A DNA stretch of 64,000 nt, from contig CAJTXU010000007.1 in NCBI GenBank assembly GCA_910584125.1, positions 1-64,000 on the forward strand. The letters run 5' to 3'. The notes beneath the pieces are model-generated. The model searched no databases. It was not told the origin of the DNA and saw only the letters and a list, made by a program, of their open reading frames with translations. Origin of the DNA: an uncultured Muribaculaceae bacterium. Its GTDB lineage: Bacteria; Bacteroidota; Bacteroidia; Bacteroidales; Muribaculaceae. The translations under genes and the position numbers were made by a program. Below are positions 1-8,245 of the stretch, piece by piece; positions within the stretch are counted from its first letter, which is position 1; every line of letters starts with the position of its first letter.

Positions 1-124
1 TATGCTCAAAAATAGCTTCGCATCTGATATGCATTTAATTTGACCACTTACTTAGCATGTATAGATATAACACCTCTAAATTGGAAAACGCCTTGCGGCG
101 GCATAAAATTGCAGACGTGGGTCG

Positions 125-142
125 AAAACCGCCACACGGCGG
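125..142 (-). terminator. Intrinsic terminator of the PurF-like gene
   Basis: Read on the minus strand, a 5-bp GC stem (CCGCC/GGCGG, 4-nt loop) begins 2 bases after the stop codon and is followed by TTTT (125-128). It is short but well placed to end the PurF-like transcript. Confidence 0.55.
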
Positions 143-144
143 CG

Positions 145-1599
145 TCATTTTGCGCCGTCGTGGCCATGGGCCTTCCTCCAGGCCTCGCATGGGCTGCATC
201 CGGTGCCGTCGAAACAGTGGGTGCAGATGCGGTCCTTGGGCAGGCCTATGCCCTTGACAAGGTCTTCGATCTTGCAGAATTTGAGCGAGCTCAGCCCGAG
301 ACGGCGCGCGATCTCGGCCACCATCCTCTCGTATTCGGGCGTGCCGGTGGTGGCGTAGCGGTCGAGGTTGGCGTTCTCGTCGCCCTCGAGGTCGCGGATG
401 ATCTGGCGGGTGATGAGCTCCAGGTCGCTCTTCGACGACGTGAAGCCGATGAACGGGCAGCCGTATACGAGCGGAGGGCAAGAGATGCGGGCGTGGACGG
501 CCTTGGCTCCCCCCTCGAAGAACGTGCTGACGTTGTCGCGCAGCTGCGTGCCGCGCACGATGGAGTCGTCGCAGAAGACGACGCTGCGGTCCTTGAGCAT
601 GGCGCCGTTGGGTATGAGCTTCATCTTCGCCACGAGGTTGCGGCGCTCCTGGTTGCTGGGGGTGAAGCTGCGGGGCCAGGTGGGGGTGTATTTCAGCACG
701 GCCCGGCGGTAGGGGATGCCGCGGCCCTCGGCATAACCGAGCGCGAACCCGACGCCCGAGTCGGGGATGCCGCACACCCAGTCGGCCTGGGTGGCGTCGT
801 CGTCGTGACCCATGGCGCGGCCGCAGGCCTCGCGCATGTCCTCGGCGTTGATGCCGTCGTAATCGGAGGCGGGGAAACCGTAATACACCCAGAGGAACGA
901 GCATATCTGCTCGCGCGGGGAGGCCGGCTGCAGCACCTCGACGCCCTCGGCCGTGACCTTGACGATCTCGCCGGGGCCGACGTCGCGCAGGCGCTCGTAG
1001 CCTAAGTTGGGGAAGGCCGACGTCTCGCTGCTCAGCGCGTAGCCGTCGGCGCCGCGGCCTATAACTATCGGCGTGCGCCCCAGATAGTCGCGCGCCGCGA
1101 TGATGCCCTCTTCGGTGAGCACCAGCATCGAGCACGAGCCGTCCACCTTCTCGTAGACGCGGTTGATGCCGTCGGTGAACGTGTCGCCCATATTGATGAG
1201 CAGGGCCACGAGTTCGGTCTGATTAAGCTTGTTGGCCGACAGCTCGCTGAGGTGCATCCGCTCGCGCAGCAGCTCGTCGGCGATCTCGCGCGCGTTGTTG
1301 ACCTTGGCCACGGTGGCCACCGCATAGCGGCCCAGATGGGAGTTGACGATGATGGGCTGCGGGTCAGTGTCGCTTATCACGCCTATGCCCTCCTTGCCGT
1401 GGAACTCGTCGAGTTCGTCTTCGAACTTCGTCCTGAAATAACTGCGCTCGAGACTGTGGATAGAACGCGTGAAACCCGTCTCGCTGTCGTAAGTCACCAT
1501 GCCGGCACGCTTCGTGCCCAGATGCGAGTTGTAGTCCGTGCCGTAGAAGAGGTCGTTGACCGCCTCGCGTCTGGACACCACTCCGAAAAAGCCACCCAT
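145..1599 (-). CDS. Amidophosphoribosyltransferase (PurF) homologue lacking the N-terminal catalytic cysteine
   Basis: The 484-aa protein has an Ntn-type glutamine amidotransferase half (about residues 2-235) followed by a type I phosphoribosyltransferase half. The PRPP loop, VVFCDDSIVRGT, lies at about 340-351. In canonical PurF the residue after the initiator Met is the Cys nucleophile that releases ammonia from glutamine. Here the N-terminus reads MGGFFG, with Gly in that place. The NSHLGRYAV and NQTEL segments and the PRTase motifs are intact. A Cys-rich tail (CTHCFDGTGCSPC, about 460-472) could bind metal or be structural. From memory, Bacteroidota carry a similar Gly-2 paralogue. It may be an ammonia-dependent enzyme or have a different role, and I would not assume it is the purine-pathway PurF. 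Confidence 0.85.
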   Translation of the reverse strand: MGGFFGVVSRREAVNDLFYGTDYNSHLGTKRAGMVTYDSETGFTRSIHSLERSYFRTKFEDELDEFHGKEGIGVISDTDPQPIIVNSHLGRYAVATVAKVNNAREIADELLRERMHLSELSANKLNQTELVALLINMGDTFTDGINRVYEKVDGSCSMLVLTEEGIIAARDYLGRTPIVIGRGADGYALSSETSAFPNLGYERLRDVGPGEIVKVTAEGVEVLQPASPREQICSFLWVYYGFPASDYDGINAEDMREACGRAMGHDDDATQADWVCGIPDSGVGFALGYAEGRGIPYRRAVLKYTPTWPRSFTPSNQERRNLVAKMKLIPNGAMLKDRSVVFCDDSIVRGTQLRDNVSTFFEGGAKAVHARISCPPLVYGCPFIGFTSSKSDLELITRQIIRDLEGDENANLDRYATTGTPEYERMVAEIARRLGLSSLKFCKIEDLVKGIGLPKDRICTHCFDGTGCSPCEAWRKAHGHDGAK

Positions 1600-1638
1600 A
1601 TTCTTGACTTGATTTTAGATGTTGGATAAACGAAAGTG

Positions 1639-1646
1639 CAAAATTA
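1639..1646 (-). promoter_or_regulatory. Probable -7 element for the PurF-like gene
   Basis: The minus strand reads TAATTTTG, a match to the Bacteroidota TAnnTTTG box, about 40 bases upstream of the start codon. I see no good TTTG partner 19-21 bases further upstream. Confidence 0.4.
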
Positions 1647-1719
1647 CTAAAAATTTCCTTTTCCGCCATCGCGACAGCCGTTAAAAAACGACTTTGTCGG
1701 CATCCTTTTGGCCCCGGCT

Positions 1720-1751
1720 CTTGTGATTCTCGCCAATTTCAATTATTTTTG
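1720..1751 (+). promoter_or_regulatory. Bacteroidota-type promoter of the secreted C1 peptidase
   Basis: CTTG (1720-1723) lies 20 bases before TATTTTTG (1744-1751), close to the TTTG/TAnnTTTG consensus. The promoter overlaps any start codon near 1749, so translation should begin at the downstream ATG at 1794. Confidence 0.6.
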
Positions 1752-1793
1752 CATCACCTTAAGTCGATACCAAACCTAAAAAGAACGACAATA

Positions 1794-3020
1794 ATGAAGA
1801 AATTAGTGACATTCGCCGCCGCGGCCGTCATGTGCGTCCCGGCATTCGCCACCGACCGCCAGGCTCCCGCGGCCGAACCCAAGATCGAGAACCCCGACTC
1901 GACGGGCTTCAAGTTCACCGACGTCAAGATCAACCGCACAGGCTCGGTCAAGGACCAGAACAAGTCGGGCACGTGCTGGGCGTTCTCGGGCATATCTACG
2001 CTCGAAGACAACGTGATGCGCAAGGGTGGCCCCGAGCTCGACATCTCGGAGATGTTCGTGGTGCGCAACGCCTATATCGACAAGGCGAAGAAGTTCATGC
2101 GCATGAACGGCCAGATCAACTTCGCCCAGGGCGGCTCGTGGGGCGACGTGCTCGACATGACCCGCCTCTACGGCGCCATGCCCGAGGAGGCGTACACGGG
2201 CCTCAACTACGGCGAGGAAAAGCACTCCCACTACGAGATGGCCGAGGCCCTCGAGGCATACCTGCGCGCCGTGCTCTCGCGCGGCACCAAGAACAAGAAG
2301 CTCTCCACGGCATGGCTGCCTGGATTCGTCGGCATTCTCGACGCATACCTCGGCAAGGTGCCCGAGACATTCACCTACAACGGCAAGACATACACCCCGA
2401 CGCAGTGGGCCGCCGAGATGGGCCTCGAACCCGAGAACTTCATCAACGTCACCAGCTACACGCATCATCCCTTCTATGAGAGCTTCGCACTCGAAATCCC
2501 CGACAACTGGGCATGGAGCAAGAGCATGAACGTGCCCATGGACGAGATGCAGCGCATCGTCGACTACGCGCTCGACAAGGGCTGGACCGTGATGTGGGCC
2601 GCCGACGTCTCGGAGGGCGGTTTCAAGTGGAACAAAGGCTACGCCCTGCTCCCCGACGACAAGGACAAGAAGGACATGACCGACACCGAGCTCAGCCGCT
2701 GGGTGAAACTCTCCGACAAAGACCGCGAAAGCTCCAAGTATGACATCAAGGGCCCCGTCAAGGAGAAGACCGTCACCCAGGAGTCGCGCCAGAAGACCTT
2801 CGACAACTTCGAGACCACCGACGACCACGGCATGGTGATCGTGGGCACGGCCACCGACCAGGAGGGCAACAAGTACTACAAGGTGAAGAACTCGTGGGAC
2901 ACCAACCAGCTCTACGACGGATACCTCTACGTCTCGATGCCTTTCTTCCTGGAGAAGACCCTCGGCGTGGGCGTGCACAAAGACGCAATCCCCGCCGACA
3001 TCAAGAAGAAGTTCAAATAA
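1794..3020 (+). CDS. Secreted C1 papain-family aminopeptidase (bleomycin hydrolase/PepC-like)
   Basis: This 408-aa cysteine peptidase has the C1 triad spread as in the PepC/bleomycin hydrolase branch. The oxyanion Gln and nucleophile Cys are in DQNKSGTCWAFS (about residues 55-61), His is in DDHGMVIVG (about 345) and Asn is in VKNSWD (about 366). An N-terminal signal peptide (MKKLVTFAAAAVMCVPAFA) implies export to the periplasm or beyond, whereas classical PepC is cytosolic. I chose the ATG at 1794 because it gives a clean signal peptide and lies downstream of the promoter. The likely role is trimming peptides. The gene appears monocistronic, with heptad repeats after it. Confidence 0.88.
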   Translation: MKKLVTFAAAAVMCVPAFATDRQAPAAEPKIENPDSTGFKFTDVKINRTGSVKDQNKSGTCWAFSGISTLEDNVMRKGGPELDISEMFVVRNAYIDKAKKFMRMNGQINFAQGGSWGDVLDMTRLYGAMPEEAYTGLNYGEEKHSHYEMAEALEAYLRAVLSRGTKNKKLSTAWLPGFVGILDAYLGKVPETFTYNGKTYTPTQWAAEMGLEPENFINVTSYTHHPFYESFALEIPDNWAWSKSMNVPMDEMQRIVDYALDKGWTVMWAADVSEGGFKWNKGYALLPDDKDKKDMTDTELSRWVKLSDKDRESSKYDIKGPVKEKTVTQESRQKTFDNFETTDDHGMVIVGTATDQEGNKYYKVKNSWDTNQLYDGYLYVSMPFFLEKTLGVGVHKDAIPADIKKKFK

Positions 3021-3133
3021 GTAAAAAGTAAAAAGTAATAAGTAATACGGGCAACGGCCAGAGCACGTAAGCCGCTTATAACTTACAACTTAACACGCAT
3101 TGCTTATTACTTATAACTTATTACTTATTACTT
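3020..3133 (+). repeat. Intergenic AGTAAAA/AGTAATA heptad repeats in inverted arrangement
   Basis: Four tandem heptads (AGTAAAA, AGTAAAA, AGTAATA, AGTAATA; 3020-3047) are followed about 30 and 55 bases later by reverse-complement heptads (TTACTTA/TAACTTA types, about 3075-3095 and 3103-3133). The halves could fold into a long imperfect hairpin between the peptidase and the glycosyltransferase. The same heptads recur after other genes in this window. Confidence 0.75.
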
Positions 3134-3142
3134 GTTGAAAGT

Positions 3143-4123
3143 ATGGATATATCGGTCATAGTCGTCACCTATAATCAGGAAACCACCATCGCCCGCACGC
3201 TCGACTCGATATTGTCGCAGCGCGTCGGTGCCGACGTGGAGGTGATAGTGGGCGACGACTGCTCGACCGACGGAACCGAAACAATCTGCCGGGATTACGC
3301 CTCGCGTTTTCCCGGCAGAATCATATACCTGCGCCGCGAGGCCAACATGGGCGTCGTTGGCAATTATTTCGACTGCGTGCGGCGCGCGCGCGGCGAGTTT
3401 CTGGCCGACTGCGCCGGCGACGATTTCTGGACCGACCCCCTCAAGCTGCGGAAGCAGCTCGACCGGCTCCGCTGGCGCCCCGGCGTGACTATGGTGGCCA
3501 CCGACTTCCTCTGCCGCGACGTCAACACGGGCGCCCTGTCGCGACATCCGCACGCGCCGGCCCCGGTCGGCATCGAGACCTTCGCGCGCGGACAGCTGTT
3601 CGTGCCCATGCTCGCCCAGCGCAGGCTGATCCATCTCTGCACGGCGATGTGGCGCCGTCAGCCGCTGCTCGACGCCATGGCGGCCGAACCAGAATGCTTC
3701 ACCGACCCCGCCTTCACCACCGAAGACCTCCAGATTGTCCTCGCCATGAACGCCGCAGGCGAGATTGACGTTCTGCCCGACATCACCCTCAATTACAGCA
3801 TCGGCCACGCCTCGATCTCCCACCAGCCATCGTTCGCGCGCCAGCTGGCCTATTCGCTCAGGTCCGTTGCTCAGACCCGCCGCCTCCAGATGTGGCTCGG
3901 CGTCAGCGACGACGACCTGCGTGCCAACTACACCCGCCTGCTCGACCATATGGCCGCCATGGCATTCCGCGCAGGCGACGCGGAGCTGCTCCGGAAGTTC
4001 GACGATTTCAGACGGGAAATGCCCTTCGCTCCCGGGCCCAAAGGCAGGGCATACGTCGCCCTGACCCGCAACAGCCTCGTGTGGAAGGCCGCGCGGCATC
4101 TAATCCCACAGATACATGGCTGA
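3143..4123 (+). CDS. Family 2 glycosyltransferase
   Basis: This 326-aa protein opens with the GT-A fold signature ISVIVVTYNQETTIARTLDSIL and has the nucleotide-binding DDCSTDGT at about residues 38-45. A second acidic motif, CAGDDFW, lies near 95. No membrane segment is evident, so it should act at the cytoplasmic face on a lipid-linked or LPS-type acceptor. Its stop codon overlaps the start of the next glycosyltransferase by 8 bases (4116-4123), so the two are almost certainly co-translated. Donor and acceptor sugars cannot be read from the sequence. Confidence 0.85.
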   Translation: MDISVIVVTYNQETTIARTLDSILSQRVGADVEVIVGDDCSTDGTETICRDYASRFPGRIIYLRREANMGVVGNYFDCVRRARGEFLADCAGDDFWTDPLKLRKQLDRLRWRPGVTMVATDFLCRDVNTGALSRHPHAPAPVGIETFARGQLFVPMLAQRRLIHLCTAMWRRQPLLDAMAAEPECFTDPAFTTEDLQIVLAMNAAGEIDVLPDITLNYSIGHASISHQPSFARQLAYSLRSVAQTRRLQMWLGVSDDDLRANYTRLLDHMAAMAFRAGDAELLRKFDDFRREMPFAPGPKGRAYVALTRNSLVWKAARHLIPQIHG

Positions 4124-5396
4124 CAAGAAGACTCTGATATACTGCACCAACGGTTACCCGTCGGACGTCTTCTCGGAGAAGGTGTTCGTCGACGGCGAAC
4201 TCACGGCGTTGCGCCGCCACTTCGACCGCATCATCCTGCTTCCGGACGCCGACGCGGGGCGACGGCTCGGTTTCGCCGACGCTCTGCCCGAAGGCGTCGA
4301 GGTGGACTGGTCGCTTACACGCGACCGCCGGACGCATTCGCGTCTCGTCAAGCCCTTCTATCTGTTCCATCCCTACGTGGCGCGGGCCATGCTCGACGTC
4401 ACCCGCGAGGCGCGGACCCCCGGCCAGTGGATCAAAGGGATGATGCAGGCGGCCAGCACCATCACGATAGGGCGCGTGATCAAACGGCTGCTGAAACGCA
4501 ACGGCCTGCGCCCCGACGACACGCTGCTCTATTCCATCTGGTTTCTCAACTCGGCCGACGCCGCGGCTAGGCTCGCCCTCACCGGCGGATGGACCGCCGC
4601 CACCCGCGCCCACTCTTCCGACTTATATGACCAGCCATGGCATTTCCGCAGCGATATCGTCAGAAGAAGGCTTCTGCACGGCCTGAAGCGGGTAATCACC
4701 ATCTCTGAAGATGGCCGCGACTATCTCAAAAGAAAATTTCCGGAGCACGCCGACAGGTTCGTTTCAGTGCATCTCGGCTCCACGCGTCGTTACGAGCCGG
4801 GCGGATACCGGACATGCGACGGCTCGGAGACGCCTCTCGAGCTCGTCACGGTGGCCCGCATCCACTCGTGCAAACGCCTGCCACTCATCATCGAGGTGCT
4901 CGAGGCCGTGGCTCGGCGCCGACCCGACAGGCGCCTCAGATGGACACTGATAGGCGACGGCGACTACAGGCGAGACGAACTTTACTCACGGGGCAAAGAG
5001 GTAAAGACTGCCAACTTAGAAGTGATATTCGCTGGAAGGAAGTCGAACGACGAGATACAGCGCTTATATCGAGACTGCCCGCCGCAATGGCATGTACTCA
5101 TGAGCGCGACTGAAGGCATTCCGGTCTGCATGGGAGAGGCCATGTCATACGGCATACCATGCATAACGACTGATGCCGGACAGACATCCGAACTTGCCGA
5201 CCGGAAGAACTCTATCATTTTCCCCGTCGATCTCGACGTGGAGGAATGCGCGGCGGTTCTCGCCGACAGGATATTCGACATGAAGTTACAGGAGCGCATG
5301 AGCGCAGCGGCCCTCGACAGCTGGAAACGCACATTCAACGCAAATATGCTTTCTGCTGTCACCGCCGGCATTCTCGATTCGTCACTGGATCATTAG
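4116..5396 (+). CDS. GT4-like (GT-B fold) glycosyltransferase
   Basis: This 426-aa protein belongs to the group 1 type. The C-terminal Rossmann half shows LVTVARIHSCKRL followed by LIGDGDYR, FAGRKSNDEI and the donor-binding region SATEGIPVCMGEAMSYGIPCI, where the conserved E-x7-E pattern holds the sugar nucleotide. The N-terminal half is divergent, as is usual for acceptor-binding domains. It is translationally coupled to the upstream GT2, and both probably act on the same surface glycan. There are no flanking polymerase or export genes, so the glycan is unknown. Confidence 0.84.
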   Translation: MADKKTLIYCTNGYPSDVFSEKVFVDGELTALRRHFDRIILLPDADAGRRLGFADALPEGVEVDWSLTRDRRTHSRLVKPFYLFHPYVARAMLDVTREARTPGQWIKGMMQAASTITIGRVIKRLLKRNGLRPDDTLLYSIWFLNSADAAARLALTGGWTAATRAHSSDLYDQPWHFRSDIVRRRLLHGLKRVITISEDGRDYLKRKFPEHADRFVSVHLGSTRRYEPGGYRTCDGSETPLELVTVARIHSCKRLPLIIEVLEAVARRRPDRRLRWTLIGDGDYRRDELYSRGKEVKTANLEVIFAGRKSNDEIQRLYRDCPPQWHVLMSATEGIPVCMGEAMSYGIPCITTDAGQTSELADRKNSIIFPVDLDVEECAAVLADRIFDMKLQERMSAAALDSWKRTFNANMLSAVTAGILDSSLDH

Positions 5397-5503
5397 CAAT
5401 AGAAATCAGGCCACATGCTTCTTACGCATGCCGCCCGTAAAAATATTGAAGGCCGGAATCAGCGCGCTGAGACCGACCTCCGGGATAGGATGGATTTGGG
5501 GAG

Positions 5504-5575
5504 TAGCCCATAGCAGAGTCGAACTGCTCTTTAGAGAATGAAAATCTCTCGTCCTAACCGATAGACGAATGGGCC
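5504..5575 (-). tRNA. tRNA-Glu (TTC anticodon), downstream copy
   Basis: The minus strand folds into a full cloverleaf. Acceptor GGCCCAT pairs with ATGGGCT, the D stem is GTC/GAC, the anticodon stem AGAGA/TCTCT encloses loop TTTTCAT (anticodon TTC), and the T arm AGCAG/CTGCT has loop TTCGACT. CCA is not encoded here. It is identical over 72 bases to the copy at 5944-6015 and lies directly downstream of rpsT. Confidence 0.96.
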
Positions 5576-5649
5576 TACACACTCGCGGCCGCCGGAATGG
5601 CGCAAGGCGTTTCAAGCCCCGCTCCGACATGCCCCGAGACTATTTATTG

Positions 5650-5904
5650 TCAACCAAGCTTATTGATATGCTTCGCCAGACCGCTGCAGAGGTTAGCGGC
5701 CTTGTTTTTCGAAATCACGTTCTTGCGACCCAGACGCTGCAGAAGCGCGCTCAGCTTGTTGAAAGCTGCCTCGGCCTCGGCCTTGTCGGTCATCTTGCGC
5801 ACCTTGCGCACTGCGTTTCTCGCTGTCTTGGCCCAGTAACGGTTCTCGAGTTTCCTTTTCTCCGCCTGGCGAATTCTTTTTAATGACGATTTATGATTTG
5901 CCAT
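5650..5904 (-). CDS. rpsT: 30S ribosomal protein S20
   Basis: This 84-aa basic, helical protein starts MANHKSSLKRIRQAEKRK and contains NKAANLCSGLAKHINKL near the C-terminus, both diagnostic of bS20, which binds 16S rRNA in the 30S body. It sits between two identical tRNA-Glu genes on the same strand, 39 bases after one and 74 bases before the other. It is probably part of one tRNA-mRNA-tRNA transcript that tRNA processing would trim at both ends. Confidence 0.97.
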   Translation of the reverse strand: MANHKSSLKRIRQAEKRKLENRYWAKTARNAVRKVRKMTDKAEAEAAFNKLSALLQRLGRKNVISKNKAANLCSGLAKHINKLG

Positions 5905-5943
5905 TTTTAAAAATTTCTTTTTGTGTCGATTCTATAAATTTGG

Positions 5944-6015
5944 TAGCCCATAGCAGAGTCGAACTGCTCTTTAGAGAATGAAAATCTCTCGTCCTAACCG
6001 ATAGACGAATGGGCC
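5944..6015 (-). tRNA. tRNA-Glu (TTC anticodon), upstream copy
   Basis: The cloverleaf is the same as for 5504-5575, with 72 identical bases. Here the 3' end continues as CCA (5941-5943), possibly by chance. It is the first element after the promoter at 6068-6099 and precedes rpsT by 39 bases. Confidence 0.96.
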
Positions 6016-6067
6016 ACGATGTCGCAACTGCGCTCCTCCCGTCAGGGCAGAGTGCATTTTGCGACTG

Positions 6068-6099
6068 CAAAAGTAGTAAATTTTTTCTTTTCAACCAAA
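6068..6099 (-). promoter_or_regulatory. Strong Bacteroidota promoter for tRNA-Glu/rpsT/tRNA-Glu
   Basis: On the minus strand TTTG (6096-6099) is separated by 20 bases from TACTTTTG (6068-6075), a perfect match to the Bacteroidota consensus. The tRNA 5' end is about 52 bases further on. The divergent Wzi promoter lies just upstream. Confidence 0.8.
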
Positions 6100-6114
6100 T
6101 CATTTCGGTTTTTT

Positions 6115-6145
6115 ATTGATTTCTGAGCTTTTATTTGTAATTTTG
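6115..6145 (+). promoter_or_regulatory. Promoter of the Wzi-like gene
   Basis: TAATTTTG (6138-6145) matches the -7 box. The -33 is weaker (ATTG, 6115-6118, 19-base spacer). The predicted leader is about 35 nt before the ATG at 6186. Confidence 0.55.
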
Positions 6146-6185
6146 CACCCGAATTATTCACGATTTTTAATCTTTCTTAGGATTT

Positions 6186-7673
6186 ATGAGGCTTGTAACC
6201 CTTCTGACCGCCGCGTTCTGCGTGGCCGCCGCTGCCCTGCCGACCGCCCGTGCGCACGCTGAATGGAACGACTCGATACGCTGGCACGCCGAGGTCGGCA
6301 CGACCCTCTCGGCCGGCGAGCACACGCCGCTATGGCTTAACGCCAACCGATTCGGCTTCTCTTCGATCGAACGCAACAATTTCTGGCTCCGCCTCGGAGC
6401 CTTCAAGGAACTCGACAAGCAGAAACGCTTCTCATGGGGTGCCGGAGTCGACATGGGCGTCGCCCACCGCTTCCAGTCGACTTTCGTCCCCCAGCAGCTC
6501 TATGCCGAGGTGCAATACCGCTGCCTCGACGCCATGGTCGGCGCCAAGGAAATCTCCGACGGCTTCCTCGACCAGTCGCTCTCGTCGGGAGCCCTGACCC
6601 AGGGCTGGAACGCACGCCCAATCCCGCAGGTGCGCATAGGCATCTTCGACTATGCCGACGTGTGGGGTTGCAAGGGGATGTTCGCCGTCAAGGGCCACAT
6701 CGCATACGGTGTCTTCGACGACAACTGGTGGCTCGACCGCTGGAGCTCCAGATACACCAACTATTCGCTCAGCACGCTCTACTGCTCGCGCGCCATATAC
6801 TTCCGAGGCGGAAACGCCTCCAAATTCCCCCTTGAGGGCGAGCTCGGCCTCGTGATGGACACAGAGTTCGGCGGCAAGACCTGGATTCCCGACGGCAAGG
6901 GAGGGGGTTTCTGGGAGAGACACCCCACCGACCTCAAGGCCTTCGCCAAGGCGCTCATACCCGCCAAGGGAAGCTCCGACACCCGCCCCGGCGAACAGGC
7001 CAACGTCGAGGGCAACTTCCTCGGCAACTGGAGCCTCGGCCTCAAATGGCAGGCGCCCGCCGGATGGATGGTACGACTCTATTACGAACACTATTTCGAA
7101 GACCATTCGATGCTCTTCTTCGACTTCCCCTGGAAAGACGGCCTCTACGGCGTCCAGGCACGCCTGCCCCGCAACCCGTTCGTCTCCGACATCGTCTATG
7201 AGTTCCTATATATGAAAGACCAGGCCGGCCCCGTATACTGGGACCACACGCCGAGCATCGACTATCAGGTGTCGGGCCGCGACGAGTATTACAACCACGA
7301 GATCTACAACGGCTGGCAGCACTGGGGACAGGGCATCGGCAACCCGCTGATGACCGCGCCGATCTACAACGCCAACCACAACCTCTACTTCTACTCGACC
7401 CGCGTAATGTCGCACCACCTCGGCTTCAAGGGCGAGCCCTCGCCCCAGGTGGCATATCGCGTCATGCTCTCACATACCGACAGCTGGGGAACCTACAACG
7501 TGCCCTTCGACCGGGTCAAGTCCAACTTCAGCTGGCTGGCCGAAGTGAAATACCATCCCAAGGCCCTCTGGGGCTGCGAGGTGTCGCTCTCGCTCGCCAT
7601 GGACCACGGCTCGCTGCTCGGCAATTCCTTCGGCGGCATGCTCTCCATCTCCAGGACCGGATGGTTCAAATAA
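6186..7673 (+). CDS. Capsule assembly Wzi-family outer membrane protein
   Basis: This 495-aa protein has a Sec signal peptide (MRLVTLLTAAFCVAAAALPTARAHA) followed by alternating aromatic/polar strands typical of an outer-membrane beta barrel. The family cues are HTPLWLNANRFG near the start, repeated RGGN/GELGL-type strands, and a C-terminus ending in an aromatic strand (SRTGWFK). Length matches Bacteroidota Wzi-like proteins (about 450-500 aa). In enterobacteria Wzi anchors capsule at the surface; in Bacteroidota the substrate is usually unknown. It begins a plus-strand run that continues with a lipoprotein and a MINPP-like phosphatase. Confidence 0.8.
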   Translation: MRLVTLLTAAFCVAAAALPTARAHAEWNDSIRWHAEVGTTLSAGEHTPLWLNANRFGFSSIERNNFWLRLGAFKELDKQKRFSWGAGVDMGVAHRFQSTFVPQQLYAEVQYRCLDAMVGAKEISDGFLDQSLSSGALTQGWNARPIPQVRIGIFDYADVWGCKGMFAVKGHIAYGVFDDNWWLDRWSSRYTNYSLSTLYCSRAIYFRGGNASKFPLEGELGLVMDTEFGGKTWIPDGKGGGFWERHPTDLKAFAKALIPAKGSSDTRPGEQANVEGNFLGNWSLGLKWQAPAGWMVRLYYEHYFEDHSMLFFDFPWKDGLYGVQARLPRNPFVSDIVYEFLYMKDQAGPVYWDHTPSIDYQVSGRDEYYNHEIYNGWQHWGQGIGNPLMTAPIYNANHNLYFYSTRVMSHHLGFKGEPSPQVAYRVMLSHTDSWGTYNVPFDRVKSNFSWLAEVKYHPKALWGCEVSLSLAMDHGSLLGNSFGGMLSISRTGWFK

Positions 7674-7695
7674 AAGTAAAAAGTAAAAAGTAAAA
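7673..7695 (+). repeat. AGTAAAA heptad repeat after the Wzi-like gene
   Basis: Three tandem AGTAAAA units follow the stop codon immediately. They belong to the family seen at 3020, 48661 and 59653. Confidence 0.75.
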
Positions 7696-7777
7696 CGGGA
7701 GAATCAGGTCCCGTGGTGGAAGCCTGCGGCTTTCATCCCTATCTCCCAATCACCCCCTCCCCAATCATCCAAAGAAA

Positions 7778-8182
7778 ATGCGCAAACTCATCATACTGAT
7801 GCTGGCCGCTGTGGCCGTCATCTCGCTCGGCTCATGCCGCCGGGTCTCCCACAACGGCAAACTCGACGGCCACTGGCAGATCCGCGAAATCTACAACATC
7901 GAGACAGGCGTCTCCGAATATCCTACACAGAAGTTCATCAGCGTGCAGCTCGAGCTGATGCAGCTGCAGAACCCCAGGCAGTCGGCCGACCTCACCGGCG
8001 TCATAACTTACCACAAGGGCGACCCCGAGGTCATAGTCGACTTCCGCAACAACCCCACCGAGGCCCGTCTGGCTGAGTTCGGATTCAAGGGCAACCCGAC
8101 GACGCTCCATATCGACCGCCTCGATTCGAAACATCTCGTGCTCAGTTCTCCGATGGCCGTGATCACGTGCCGCAGGTTCTAA
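7778..8182 (+). CDS. Small lipocalin-like lipoprotein
   Basis: This 134-aa protein has a lipobox at LGSC (about residue 20) after an 18-residue hydrophobic segment, so it should be acylated and membrane-anchored. The mature part (DGHWQIREIYNIETG and later HIDRLDSKHLVLSS) has the W-near-N-terminus and beta-strand spacing of Bacteroidota lipocalin-like domains. It lies between the Wzi-like gene and the phosphatase and may share their transcript. The ligand is unknown. Confidence 0.6.
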   Translation: MRKLIILMLAAVAVISLGSCRRVSHNGKLDGHWQIREIYNIETGVSEYPTQKFISVQLELMQLQNPRQSADLTGVITYHKGDPEVIVDFRNNPTEARLAEFGFKGNPTTLHIDRLDSKHLVLSSPMAVITCRRF

Positions 8183-8245
8183 TCCAACATTTGTGCCTCC
8201 GCAAGCGTTAAGAAATTGCAATACCGATATAAATTCCACTCAACG

